The position numbers and the translations under genes were made by a program. Shown here piece by piece: positions 32,938-41,523 of a stretch of 64,000 nucleotides of DNA; the first letter of the stretch is position 1; each line of letters opens with the position of its first letter. Origin of the DNA: Methylobacterium sp. 77. Lineage in GTDB: Bacteria; Pseudomonadota; Alphaproteobacteria; Rhizobiales; Beijerinckiaceae. The stretch is from positions 3,205,825 to 3,269,824 of the forward strand of contig NZ_KB910516.1 of assembly GCF_000372825.1 (NCBI RefSeq). Reading direction: 5' to 3'. The notes under the pieces were generated by a model. The model was not told the origin of the DNA. It saw only the letters and a program-made list of their open reading frames with translations, and did no database searches.

Positions 32938-33990
32938 TCAGACTCCGCCGGCCGCGCGCCCGATCGCGCGCTTGACCACACCCTGCACGTCCGGATTCGA
33001 CAGAAACAGGTCGTGGTTGATCAGGCCGCCGCCGTAATCGGAGGCGTCGGCGACCCGCACGCCCAGAGCCTCGAGCCGCTCGCGGTCGGCCGCACCCGCG
33101 CGGACGATGCCGCCCGCGATGGCGCCGGAGAGCTCCAGCGCCCTGTCGTTGGTGGAGGAGATCACCGTGATCTTCGACACGTCCGGCCCCATCCGTTCCA
33201 CCGCCCCGGTGAACAGGTCGATGTCGATGTCGGGGGCGGCGAGCACGATAGCGCCGATCCGCGCCATCGCCGCCTCGCCGGCCTCGGCGCGCAGCATGCG
33301 GATGGTCTCGAGGGTCAGCAGCGTCCCCATGGAATGGGCGACGATGTTGATCCGCCCGCCGCTCGGCGACGCCGCCAGCGCCTTGAGGAGATCCTCGAAC
33401 GCGTCGCGGGACCACAGGGCGCTCTCGCGGTCGTACCCGTAATCGAAGGTCGCGGCGGCCGAGGGCCAGGTGAACAGGCCCGACGCGCCGCGGAACCGAA
33501 TACCGTCGGAGAGCTTGGCGGCGCTGACGGCGGCGGAGGCGAAGCTCTCGCGGTAGCCGTGGACGTAGATCAGCACGTCGCGCCCGAAGGCGGCCTGGGT
33601 GAAGGCGGCCGCCGCGCCGGCTCCCGTCTCGACCTGCGGCACCGACGTCACCGCCCAGTCGCCGCTGACCACGGAGGAGACCTTGCCGATGAGCGAACGG
33701 TCGGGCGCCGACAGGCGCACTTCGGCGAAGCTCAGGCCGCGACCGCGCTCGGAGCTGAAATACGGGCTCTTCGGCGGATTGCCCACGGGCTTGCGCGTCG
33801 TCGCCACCAGCAGGATCGGGCTGACGTCGAGATTCGACTGGCGCTCCGGGGCGGTGCCCCCGGTGACGAGGCCGTCGGTGACGCAGCCGGCGAGTCCGGG
33901 CGTCACGCTGGCGACGCCCATGAGGGCGGCGGCGCGGATCAGCGAGCGGCGGGTCGGCAATGGCGCCCCAATCAGGTGGTTTCGGATCAT
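32938..33990 (-). CDS. Exported alpha/beta hydrolase, DUF900 type
   Basis: 350 residues. The leader MIRNHLIGAPLPTRRSLIRAAALMG has twin arginines and ends in LAGC, so it is probably a lipoprotein or Tat substrate. The hydrolase domain has YVHGYRESF (about 141-149), the nucleophile elbow AHSMGT (Ser about 221), and NHDLF near the C-terminus as the candidate His. DUF900 proteins are predicted serine esterases; no substrate is known. It diverges from meaB. Confidence 0.83.
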   Translation of the reverse strand: MIRNHLIGAPLPTRRSLIRAAALMGVASVTPGLAGCVTDGLVTGGTAPERQSNLDVSPILLVATTRKPVGNPPKSPYFSSERGRGLSFAEVRLSAPDRSLIGKVSSVVSGDWAVTSVPQVETGAGAAAAFTQAAFGRDVLIYVHGYRESFASAAVSAAKLSDGIRFRGASGLFTWPSAAATFDYGYDRESALWSRDAFEDLLKALAASPSGGRINIVAHSMGTLLTLETIRMLRAEAGEAAMARIGAIVLAAPDIDIDLFTGAVERMGPDVSKITVISSTNDRALELSGAIAGGIVRAGAADRERLEALGVRVADASDYGGGLINHDLFLSNPDVQGVVKRAIGRAAGGV

Positions 33991-34208
33991 GGCGTGCTGG
34001 CGGCCTCGTGATGGCCCGGCGCTTGAGTCCCGGCCCTCTCGTCCTACCCTGTCGGCGACGATCGTGACCATGGCAGGGCACGAGCGTGGCGGGAGACGAT
34101 GTGAATAGCGGGCAGAGGCCGGCCTGTGGCCTGGGGGGAACAGGCCTCCCCAGCCCAAAACCACGCGCCCCCTCGACGAAACCGGACCGGCCCGGCATGA
34201 AGGGGCTC

Positions 34209-35201
34209 ATGGCTCTTCCTTCCTCTCTCGACCTCGATTCCCTGCGCGAACGGCTGCTCGCGGGCGACCGTGCGGCTCTGGCGCGCGCGATCACGCTCGC
34301 GGAATCGAAACGGGCCGATCACCGCGCGGTGGCGCGCGACCTGATCGACGCGGTGCTGCCGCAGACCGGCACGGCGATCCGCGTCGGCATCACCGGCGTG
34401 CCGGGGGTCGGCAAGTCCACCACGATCGACAATCTCGGCGCCAACCTCACGGCGGCCGGCCACAAGGTGGCGGTGCTGGCGGTGGACCCGTCCTCCAGCC
34501 GCACCGGCGGCTCGATCCTCGGCGACAAGACAAGGATGGCGCAGCTGGCGCTCGATCCCAACGCGTTCATCCGTCCGTCCCCGTCCTCTGGTACCCTCGG
34601 CGGAGTGGCGGCCAAGACCCGAGAGACCATGCTGCTCTGCGAGGCGGCGGGGTTCGACGTGATCCTGGTGGAGACGGTGGGCGTCGGCCAGTCGGAGACG
34701 GCGGTGGCCGACCTCACCGACTTCTTCCTGGTTCTGATGCTGCCGGGCGCCGGCGACGAGTTGCAGGGCATCAAGAAGGGCATCCTCGAACTCGCCGACA
34801 TGATCGCGGTCAACAAGGCCGACGAGGGCGAGGGCGAGCGCCGGGCCAATGTCGCGGCCGGCGAATACCGGGCGGCGCTCCACATCCTCAGCGCCCCGAG
34901 TTCGAGCTGGACGCCTCCCGTCGTCACGATCTCCGGGCTCAACAACAAGCGCCTCGACGCGCTCTGGGACAAGGTGGTCGACCACCGCAACAAGCTCACC
35001 GCCACGGGCGAGATCGCCAAGAAGCGCCGCGCGCAGGACGTGAAGTGGATGTGGGCCCTCGTCCACGAGCGCCTGCACCAGCGCCTCGTCAGCTCGCCGG
35101 AGGTGCGAAAGCAGACCGCCGAGGCGGAAGCCGGCGTGGCGCGGGGCGAATCCTCGCCGGCCGCCGGCGCGGAGGCCATCGCGACGCTCATCGGGTTGTG
35201 A
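34209..35201 (+). CDS. meaB: Methylmalonyl-CoA mutase-associated GTPase MeaB
   Basis: 330 residues, close to the M. extorquens AM1 MeaB I remember. Walker A GVPGVGKST is at 63-71, the switch region VLAVDPSSSRTGGSILGDKTRM follows, and NKAD gives guanine specificity. MeaB protects and reloads cobalamin-dependent methylmalonyl-CoA mutase, which works in the ethylmalonyl-CoA pathway for glyoxylate regeneration during C1 growth. The ATG at 34209 has AAGGGG just upstream. The mutase genes are not in the window. The last bases overlap the next gene by four bases (GTGA). Confidence 0.95.
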   Translation: MALPSSLDLDSLRERLLAGDRAALARAITLAESKRADHRAVARDLIDAVLPQTGTAIRVGITGVPGVGKSTTIDNLGANLTAAGHKVAVLAVDPSSSRTGGSILGDKTRMAQLALDPNAFIRPSPSSGTLGGVAAKTRETMLLCEAAGFDVILVETVGVGQSETAVADLTDFFLVLMLPGAGDELQGIKKGILELADMIAVNKADEGEGERRANVAAGEYRAALHILSAPSSSWTPPVVTISGLNNKRLDALWDKVVDHRNKLTATGEIAKKRRAQDVKWMWALVHERLHQRLVSSPEVRKQTAEAEAGVARGESSPAAGAEAIATLIGL

Positions 35202-35830
35202 CGCGCGAGCACCTGCTCGTCACCGGCTTCGGCCCGTTCCCGGGCATGCCGCGCAACCCGAGCGAGAGCCTGGCCCGGCAGGTGGGGAGGCTCGGCCGGC
35301 ATGGGATCGCCGGCTTTCCGGTGCGCACGCTCGTCCTGCGGACCTCCTACGCGGCGCTTCCCGAGATGCTGGAGCCGGCCCTCGCCGAGAACCCGGCGGC
35401 CGTGCTGATGATCGGCGTCGCCGGCCGCGCGAAAAGGGTCCGGGTCGAGGCGCGAGCGCTCAACCGGGTGAGCCGGCTGTTTCCCGACGCGTCGGGACGG
35501 ATGCCGGCCGGGCTCCGGCTCGACCGGCAGGGACCGGACCAGCGCGTCGCCCCGCTCGCGGCCCGCGCCCTCGTCGGCTTGCGGCGCCATGGGGTCGCGG
35601 CGATCTCCTCTGTGAATGCCGGGCGCTACCTCTGCAACGCCAATTATTTTCGCGCGCTGGCCGAGCCCTGTCCGGTCCTGTTCCTCCACATTCCTCCGGC
35701 GCGGCCGGCCTGGCGGCGGCTCTCGTCTCCCGCGCGCAAGCGGCGCGATCCCCTAGCCGTTCTCCCGAGGGCAGTGGCCGAGATGGGACGCCTTCTGCTC
35801 GTCGCCGCCCGAGGCCGACACCGCGCGTAA
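35198..35830 (+). CDS. Pyroglutamyl-peptidase I-like protein (peptidase C15 fold)
   Basis: 210 residues starting at GTG within the meaB stop. The opening LLVTGFGPFPGMPRNPSE matches the C15 family (TGFxPFxxxxxNPS). A plausible catalytic triad is present: E84 in VRVEARALN, C146 in NAGRYLCNANYF and H164 in LFLHIP. The enzyme would remove N-terminal pyroglutamate from peptides. Compared with the classical enzyme the middle is Arg-rich and the end extended, so specificity could differ. Translational coupling to meaB is visible, but a functional link is not known. Confidence 0.82.
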   Translation: MTREHLLVTGFGPFPGMPRNPSESLARQVGRLGRHGIAGFPVRTLVLRTSYAALPEMLEPALAENPAAVLMIGVAGRAKRVRVEARALNRVSRLFPDASGRMPAGLRLDRQGPDQRVAPLAARALVGLRRHGVAAISSVNAGRYLCNANYFRALAEPCPVLFLHIPPARPAWRRLSSPARKRRDPLAVLPRAVAEMGRLLLVAARGRHRA

Positions 35831-35957
35831 ACCGGTCCCTCAAGAAAATCGCCTCGCGATGGTGCGCTTGGCCGGCTCGCACGTTCTGTGACCATCGGAT
35901 GCGGGCGCCGCCTTGGAAGTGCCGCCGACGCGTCCTCGATTCTGAAGGAGCAGATCA

Positions 35958-36302
35958 ATGGTTGATACGGATCGCATCGTCGGAGCGGCCAAGGACCTCG
36001 GCGGCCAGGCGCAGAGCGCCATTGGCGATGCCGTAGGATCGTCGCGGGCGTCGGCGGAAGGCCGTTACCGCGAGGCCGAAGGGCGCGCCCAGGAGGTCTA
36101 CGGGCAGGCCAAGGATACCCTGCGCGGCGTCGCCGACAACGTCTCGGATTATGCCGGTGATGCCTACGACCGTGGCGGCACCTATGTCCGCGATGGCGCC
36201 CGCGCCGTGGAGAGCCGCGTCGAGGAGAACCCGCTCATCGCCCTCGTGATCGCCGGCGCCGTCGGCTACGGCCTCGCCCTGCTCCTGCACGGCCGCCGCT
36301 GA
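35958..36302 (+). CDS. CsbD-like stress protein with C-terminal membrane helix
   Basis: 114 residues. Two amphipathic repeats (RIVGAAKDLGGQAQSAIGDAVG; AQEVYGQAKDTLRGVADN) resemble CsbD-family helices. The C-terminal stretch PLIALVIAGAVGYGLALLL is one membrane helix with an Arg end, as in DUF883-like proteins. Such proteins are typically induced by general stress in alphaproteobacteria. AAGGAG before the ATG is a strong ribosome binding site. A terminator follows directly, so it is monocistronic. Confidence 0.82.
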   Translation: MVDTDRIVGAAKDLGGQAQSAIGDAVGSSRASAEGRYREAEGRAQEVYGQAKDTLRGVADNVSDYAGDAYDRGGTYVRDGARAVESRVEENPLIALVIAGAVGYGLALLLHGRR

Positions 36303-36326
36303 GCCTTCACTTTATCCTTGAACGAG

Positions 36327-36358
36327 CCCGCCCCGTCATGCCGACGGGGCGGGTTTTT
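36327..36358 (+). terminator. Rho-independent terminator
   Basis: A perfect 11-bp GC-rich stem (36327-36337 with 36343-36353, loop ATGCC) is followed by TTTTT. It ends the CsbD-like gene. Confidence 0.92.
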
Positions 36359-36375
36359 GTTGCGATCCGGGCGCC

Positions 36376-36786
36376 TCACTCGGAAAACGACCCGTAGATA
36401 TCCAGCCCCAACCGCAGTCCACGTTCGCACAGCAGACTCAAGACCTCGGGGAAGAGTTCGGTCCCCTCGTTACTCTCAGACAGGAACAGGCCACAGAAGA
36501 CGTCGCACCGGTAGCGGCGAGACAACGCTGTCCAGACCGTGAGATCGCCTGTGAGGTCATCGAAGAGCGTCATGATTTTCGCATTGAGATCGCCCGGAAC
36601 GTCGTCGCCGACGGAGAGGTGCCACGACCCCGAACGCGCAACGATACTGCGCGACCGAGCCGGACGCACATCACCCTTACGGGTGCAAAAAGTCGGGGGA
36701 CGTCCGAGCAAGGCGGTGATCTCGGCCGGGTCCAGATCATCTCCCACGACGCGAAGGCTCACGGCCGTTCGATCCAATTCAGCCAA
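36376..36786 (-). CDS. DUF4279 domain protein
   Basis: 136 residues recognised as DUF4279: the opening TAVSLRVVGDDLDPAEITALLGRPPTFCTRKGD and SGSWHLSVG are typical. The function of this small soluble family is unknown; some members occur near toxin-immunity loci. It lies 50 bp from another small gene on the same strand (36836-37105). It converges with the CsbD-like gene across the terminator. Confidence 0.8.
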   Translation of the reverse strand: MAELDRTAVSLRVVGDDLDPAEITALLGRPPTFCTRKGDVRPARSRSIVARSGSWHLSVGDDVPGDLNAKIMTLFDDLTGDLTVWTALSRRYRCDVFCGLFLSESNEGTELFPEVLSLLCERGLRLGLDIYGSFSE

Positions 36787-36835
36787 ACGCTCGGCGTCTC
36801 CCCTACCTGCCTACTTCTGCCAATCGAGACGTCCA

Positions 36836-37105
36836 TTACATCGGAACAGCCTGGTCCTGCTCCTCGCCGAGCTGGCGAATGACGGTGGCCAGCTCGGCCT
36901 CGTCCGAGTCCACATCCTCGTTGCCCTTGAAGCGCGAGAATTCGACGTGTCCGTCCTCGAACACATCGATCTCCACGCGCTCCCCGACCACCGTGACGCT
37001 GATCATCACGCTGTCGTCCCGGTGCCGGTCCACGCGGAACCAGAGCCGCTGGGCCTCGAGAAGACGTAGGATCCGATAGAGCGGATGGCTCAGGGGCCCT
37101 CCCAT
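36836..37105 (-). CDS. Small hypothetical protein
   Basis: 89 residues, alpha/beta. HPLYRILRLLEAQRLWFRVDRHRDDSVMISVTVVGERVEIDVFEDGHVEFSRFKGNEDV looks like a helix followed by four strands, a shape seen in small immunity-like proteins, but I cannot name a family. It is cytoplasmic and likely transcribed with the DUF4279 gene. Both genes are short and slightly AT-richer than the neighbours. Confidence 0.6.
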   Translation of the reverse strand: MGGPLSHPLYRILRLLEAQRLWFRVDRHRDDSVMISVTVVGERVEIDVFEDGHVEFSRFKGNEDVDSDEAELATVIRQLGEEQDQAVPM

Positions 37106-37138
37106 CCTTCGGATCCCTCCGTCGCTCGAATGTCCCGC

Positions 37139-37924
37139 TTACTGCGCCGTCCAGCCGCCATCCATCGGGATGTTGGCGCCGGTGATCTGGCTGGCGCCGT
37201 CAGAGCACAGGAACACCGCCAAAGCCGCCACCTGCTCCACCGTCACAAATTCCTTGGTCGGCTGGGCCGCCAGCAGCACGTCGTTCATGACCTGCTCCTT
37301 GGTCAGGCCCCGCGCCTTCATCGTGTCGGGAATCTGCGCCTCGACCAGCGGCGTCCAGACGTAGCCCGGCGAGATGCAGTTGACGGTGATGCCGTGGGTG
37401 GCGAGTTCGAGGGCCGCGGTCTTGGTGAGGCCGGCGATGCCGTGCTTGGCCGAGACGTAGGCGGACTTGAACGGCGAGGCGACCAGCGAATGCGCCGAGG
37501 CCGTGTTGATGATCCGGCCCCATTTGCGGCTCTTCATGCCGGGGATGGCATAGCGCATCGTGTAGAAGGCCGAGGAGAGGTTGAGCGCGATGATCTGCTC
37601 CCACTTCTCCGGCGGGAAATCCTCGATCGGCGAGACGAACTGCACGCCGGCATTGTTCACGAGCACGTCGACCGAGCCGAAGGTCTCCTCGCCGAGGCGG
37701 ATCAGCCCCTCGATCTCGCCGGGCTTGGTCAGGTCGGCCGGCGAATAGGCCGCCTTCACGCCGAAATCGGCCTCGATCCCGGCGCGCTCCTTCTCGATGT
37801 CCTCGGGCTTGCCGAAGCCGTTGATGACAACGTTGGCGCCCTCCTTGGCGAAGGCGCGGGCATAGGCGAGGCCGATGCCGCTGGTGGACCCCGTGACGAT
37901 GGCGGTCTTGGATGTCAGGATCAT
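37139..37924 (-). CDS. bdhA: 3-Hydroxybutyrate dehydrogenase (SDR family)
   Basis: 261 residues. Cofactor motif TGSTSGIG at 11-18, NNAG at 90-93, catalytic S143, Y156 and K160. The segments SAHSLVASPFKSAYVSAKHG and CISPGYVWTPLVEAQIPD match D-beta-hydroxybutyrate dehydrogenases, which interconvert 3-hydroxybutyrate and acetoacetate with NAD. It follows the acetoacetate decarboxylase gene by about 25 bp, so the pair handles acetoacetate from polyhydroxybutyrate breakdown. Confidence 0.92.
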   Translation of the reverse strand: MILTSKTAIVTGSTSGIGLAYARAFAKEGANVVINGFGKPEDIEKERAGIEADFGVKAAYSPADLTKPGEIEGLIRLGEETFGSVDVLVNNAGVQFVSPIEDFPPEKWEQIIALNLSSAFYTMRYAIPGMKSRKWGRIINTASAHSLVASPFKSAYVSAKHGIAGLTKTAALELATHGITVNCISPGYVWTPLVEAQIPDTMKARGLTKEQVMNDVLLAAQPTKEFVTVEQVAALAVFLCSDGASQITGANIPMDGGWTAQ

Positions 37925-37950
37925 GGAGGCCTCTTCGGTCATCTGGGCGG

Positions 37951-38694
37951 TCAGGCGAGATAGTCGTGCAGCACCTGCCCGTAGGGCAATGTGAAGTCGA
38001 CGACCATGTGCCGGCCGCCGACGATGCGGCGCACCGGCAGGTCGGCGACCCGGCAATTCACGTGTGGGATGAGGTCGAGGCGGGCCTCGCCGTCCCAGGC
38101 GCCGTGGACGGTGATGTCCTCCAGGCGATAGCCGACGAGCTGGGCCACCTTCGGGCCGCCGGTCACGTCGGGCAGGAGCTTGAGGTTCACGTTGAGCCGG
38201 CCGAGACCCGCCTTCACGGTGTCGAGCTCGTTTTCCAGGCTCTTGTGCTTGTAGGTCATGGTGCCCATCGCCACCCGCTCGTCGTCGTAATGCAGCGTGC
38301 CGGTGAGCGTGTCCTTCGTGACCTTGAGGCGGGGCACGCCCCATTTCTTCGGAAATCCCCAGATCTCGCGGCCCGCCGTGATCGGCGGCTCGTCGTCGAG
38401 ATACATCTGGATCGAGAAGTTGCAGACCTCGCCGTTATAGGTGGCGATGGCGCCCGATCCGCTCTCCTCGTAATCGCCGAAACCGGAGGAATCCGGCATC
38501 TTCATCCACTCGTAATAGACGAGGTTCTCGGGATGCGGCTCCAGCGGCTCGGGCAGCGCCCGGCGCAGGGCCTCGGCATCGGTCTCGTAGGTGATGATGA
38601 GGTATTCGCGCCTGAGGAAGCGATACGGCCCGCGCGGATAGCTCGGGCTGAAGGCGGGCATCGAGGGGACGTGCAGGATCTCGTCGCGGGTCAT
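37951..38694 (-). CDS. adc: Acetoacetate decarboxylase
   Basis: 247 residues. The Schiff-base lysine motif is EIWGFPKKWGVP with K116/K117, matching K115/K116 of the clostridial enzyme. E62 and E76-E77 (YEWMKMPDSSGFGDYEES) are in the expected active-site places. It converts acetoacetate to acetone and carbon dioxide. It lies between a patatin-like gene and bdhA on the same strand. Homologues in rhizobiales may act on other beta-keto acids. Confidence 0.93.
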   Translation of the reverse strand: MTRDEILHVPSMPAFSPSYPRGPYRFLRREYLIITYETDAEALRRALPEPLEPHPENLVYYEWMKMPDSSGFGDYEESGSGAIATYNGEVCNFSIQMYLDDEPPITAGREIWGFPKKWGVPRLKVTKDTLTGTLHYDDERVAMGTMTYKHKSLENELDTVKAGLGRLNVNLKLLPDVTGGPKVAQLVGYRLEDITVHGAWDGEARLDLIPHVNCRVADLPVRRIVGGRHMVVDFTLPYGQVLHDYLA

Positions 38695-38731
38695 GGCGTG
38701 GGGGGCTCCCGGATGGAGGGTCAGGACGGTC

Positions 38732-39946
38732 TCAGTCGCGGGCGTCCCGCGTCAGGTCGAACACCGCGACGCCGGTCTCGTCCTGCACCCGGTCGCGCCA
38801 AGCCGGCGCGCGCAGGGATCGGCGCATGTCGCCGACGCCCGCCGCCCAATGTTCGAGCATGGTGGCGCGGGAGAACTCGTAATCCTTCGAATTCCCCTCA
38901 TAGGCTTTCCGGCGATAGATCAGCTGCATCACGGTGGTGAAGTTGGCGTGGGTGACCTGGCGCAGGTAGGTCACGTCCTCGTCGCTCATCAGCTCCGGCG
39001 GCAGCTTCTCGGCGAGGCGCCGGAACGCGGCCTTGGCCTGGCGTGCTTCGAGGTTCATGTCGGTGTTGAGCCGCGTTCGGCTCGAGAAGCGGATGTCCTT
39101 CTCGCGCTCGGCCGATTCGATCAGGTTGCGCGGCATCGGCCCGCGCGCCGCGAAGAGATCGACCTGATAGATCACGAGATCGCGGCTGCGCTCCTCGTCG
39201 AGAATGTATTGCAGCGGCGTGTTCGAGACGATGCCGCCGTCCCAATATTGCTCGCCGTCGATCGTCACCGGCGGGAAGCCCGGCGGCAACGCCCCCGAAG
39301 CCATCACGTGCTCGGGCGTGATCCGGTCGCAGCGATTGTCGAAATAGACGAAATTGCCGGTGCGCACGTTGACCGCGCCGATGCTGAGCCGGGTACGGCC
39401 CTCGTTGATGAGGTCGAAATCGACGAGCCGCTCCAGCGTCGCCTTGAGCGGAGCGGTGTCGTAATAGCTCAGCGCCTCGGGGGCACCGGGCGGATAGAAC
39501 GTCGCCGGGGGGAAGCGCGGCGCGAAGAAGCCGGGCACGCCGAAGGTGGCGATCCAGTTGGCGCTGGCCTCGTTGAAGGCCGCCCGCGCCTGCTCGCCGG
39601 GGAACCAGGGCGAGCCCATCACGCCGGAGGAGACCTGCTCCCAGAACGCCCTCATCCGCTCGACGCGGCGCTCGGGCGGGTTTCCGGTGATCAGGGCCGC
39701 GTTGATCGCGCCGATGGAGATGCCCGCCACCCAGTCGGGCGCGATGTCCTCGGCCGCCAGCGTCTCGTAGATGCCGGCCTGATAGGAGCCGAGCGCACCG
39801 CCGCCCTGAAGCACGAGGACGTGGGATTCCCCGCTGGGAAACTGGGATTCGCCACTGGGAAACGCTGTCACGGGCGCGGACCTCTCCAGAGCGTCTCCCG
39901 ACGCCGTGCACGGGCGTTGAGAATGGACGTCGAACGATGACGCCAC
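38732..39946 (-). CDS. Patatin-like phospholipase
   Basis: 404 residues. The oxyanion loop QGGGALGSYQAG is at 47-58, the nucleophile S77 lies in GISIG, and the Asp partner is D236 in WDGG, giving the patatin Ser-Asp dyad. No signal peptide is visible, so it is cytoplasmic or peripheral. A heptapeptide FPSGESQ is repeated in tandem at 29-35 and 36-42 (FPSGESH), a 21-bp duplication just before the catalytic domain. It starts the patatin-adc-bdhA operon. In such operons the enzyme may act on lipid or on the surface of PHB granules; that role is inference. Confidence 0.88.
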   Translation of the reverse strand: MASSFDVHSQRPCTASGDALERSAPVTAFPSGESQFPSGESHVLVLQGGGALGSYQAGIYETLAAEDIAPDWVAGISIGAINAALITGNPPERRVERMRAFWEQVSSGVMGSPWFPGEQARAAFNEASANWIATFGVPGFFAPRFPPATFYPPGAPEALSYYDTAPLKATLERLVDFDLINEGRTRLSIGAVNVRTGNFVYFDNRCDRITPEHVMASGALPPGFPPVTIDGEQYWDGGIVSNTPLQYILDEERSRDLVIYQVDLFAARGPMPRNLIESAEREKDIRFSSRTRLNTDMNLEARQAKAAFRRLAEKLPPELMSDEDVTYLRQVTHANFTTVMQLIYRRKAYEGNSKDYEFSRATMLEHWAAGVGDMRRSLRAPAWRDRVQDETGVAVFDLTRDARD

Positions 39947-40183
39947 AATGACCCAGGCCCCGGCTGATGGCTATGGTCTTGCAGCGCACCATCGTCAGGA
40001 GTCACGGCCTTCAAGCAAGGCGAAGGCCGGCTCGGAAAGCCGGGATGGTTGACAGGCGGTGCCGCTTCGCCAACACCCCGGCCCATCGCGGCTTTTCCCG
40101 CCCGCCCCGGCCGCCTCCCGTCGCCGTCGTCCCCGAGACGGCCTCCCGGCGCGCCCATGGCGACGAACAAGGATCTCTGACCG

Positions 40184-41146
40184 ATGTCGGTGACGCGCTC
40201 CTATCTCGATTTCGAGAAGCCGGTGGCCGAGCTCGAATCCAAGCTGGAGGAGCTGAGGACCATGGCCGCCCGCGACGGCGCGGTCTCCATCAGCGATGAG
40301 GTCGGCCGGCTCGAGGGCAAGGCCGCGGCCGCCCTCTCGGACATCTACGCCACGCTGACGCCCTGGCAGAAGACGCAGGTGGCGCGCCATCCCCAGCGTC
40401 CGCACTTCATCGATTACTGCGCCGGGCTGATCACCGAGTTCACCCCGTTGGCGGGCGACCGCAATTACGGCGAGGACCAGGCCATCGTGGCCGGGTTCGG
40501 CCGCTTCGAGGGCCGCCCCGTCTGCGTGCTCGGCCAGGAGAAGGGCTCCACCACCGAGAGCCGCCTGCGCCACAATTTCGGGATGGCCAAGCCGGAGGGC
40601 TACCGCAAGGCGGTGCGGCTGATGGAGATGGCCAACCGCTTCGGCCTGCCCGTCCTCGCCTTCGTCGACACGGCCGGCGCCTTCCCCGGGATCGAGGCCG
40701 AGGAGCGCGGCCAGGCCGAGGCCATCGCCCGTTCCACCGAGGCCTGCCTGGCGCTCGGCGTGCCCAACGTCGCCGTCGTCATCGGCGAGGGCGGTTCGGG
40801 CGGCGCCATCGCGCTCGCCACGGCCAACCGCGTGCTGATGCTCGAACACGCGATCTACGGGGTGATCTCGCCCGAGGGCGCCGCCTCGATCCTGTGGCGC
40901 GACCAGGGACGGGCGGCGGATGCGGCCACCGCCATGAAGATCACGGCGCAGGACCTCCTCCGCCTCGGCATCATCGACGGCATCATCCCGGAAGCCACCG
41001 GCGGTGCGCATCGCGGTCGCGAAGCGGCGATCGCCAACACGGGCAAGGCCATCGCCAAGGCCCTGGCCGAGTTCGCCGGCCTGAGCCCCGACGAGATCCG
41101 CGATCGGCGTGCATCGAAGTTCCTCGATATCGGGCGGAAACTATAA
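40184..41146 (+). CDS. accA: Acetyl-CoA carboxylase carboxyltransferase subunit alpha
   Basis: 320 residues of standard AccA length. The N-terminal helical part begins YLDFEKPVAELESKLEEL. The crotonase-like core has GRFEGRPVCVLGQEKG, FVDTAGAFPGIEAEERGQ and GEGGSGGAIALA, and ends with the biotin-contact region YGVISPEGAASILW. With AccD it transfers carboxyl from biotin to acetyl-CoA for malonyl-CoA synthesis. accD is not nearby. A strong hairpin follows the stop. Confidence 0.97.
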   Translation: MSVTRSYLDFEKPVAELESKLEELRTMAARDGAVSISDEVGRLEGKAAAALSDIYATLTPWQKTQVARHPQRPHFIDYCAGLITEFTPLAGDRNYGEDQAIVAGFGRFEGRPVCVLGQEKGSTTESRLRHNFGMAKPEGYRKAVRLMEMANRFGLPVLAFVDTAGAFPGIEAEERGQAEAIARSTEACLALGVPNVAVVIGEGGSGGAIALATANRVLMLEHAIYGVISPEGAASILWRDQGRAADAATAMKITAQDLLRLGIIDGIIPEATGGAHRGREAAIANTGKAIAKALAEFAGLSPDEIRDRRASKFLDIGRKL

Positions 41147-41523
41147 TCCTACGTTCCGTGCGTCGTTTTGGCGCATGAATCAGATGGAACCGATGAGGGT
41201 TTTGTTAAAACCCTCATCGCACCACGGCTCCGTGGCTTGAATCGCGGCGGCGAGCCTCTCCAGACATGGCTGCGGCACCGGAAATACCAGCGGAATCAAG
41301 CCGATTCCCCTCAGGGCGGGCTCTTTTCCCCGGCGGACCGAAAGACACTTTGCGGCAACTTGGTGCCCGTGGTGTGAGAGCCACCGAAATCCACACCCCG
41401 CCTCGCCGGCCATTTGCGTCTTCTTGCGGTAACAACCGGGTAAGTTTAACGACGCTATTGGGTTGGGGAGTGGCGTTCGACGGGCGAGATCCCGCGAGCG
41501 CATGAATGAGGACGGGGTTCCCC
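41147..41523. other. Intergenic region between accA and the YafK-type gene
   Basis: About 380 bp. It holds the hairpin at 41191-41219 and presumably the promoter of the next gene. GAGGAC lies 14 bases before the ATG at 41524. No gene is seen. Confidence 0.4.
41191..41219. terminator. Hairpin downstream of accA
   Basis: A perfect 13-bp stem (41191-41203 with 41207-41219, loop GTT). The AT-rich top and GC-rich base, without a T tract after it, make it an atypical terminator or an mRNA stabiliser. Confidence 0.5.
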
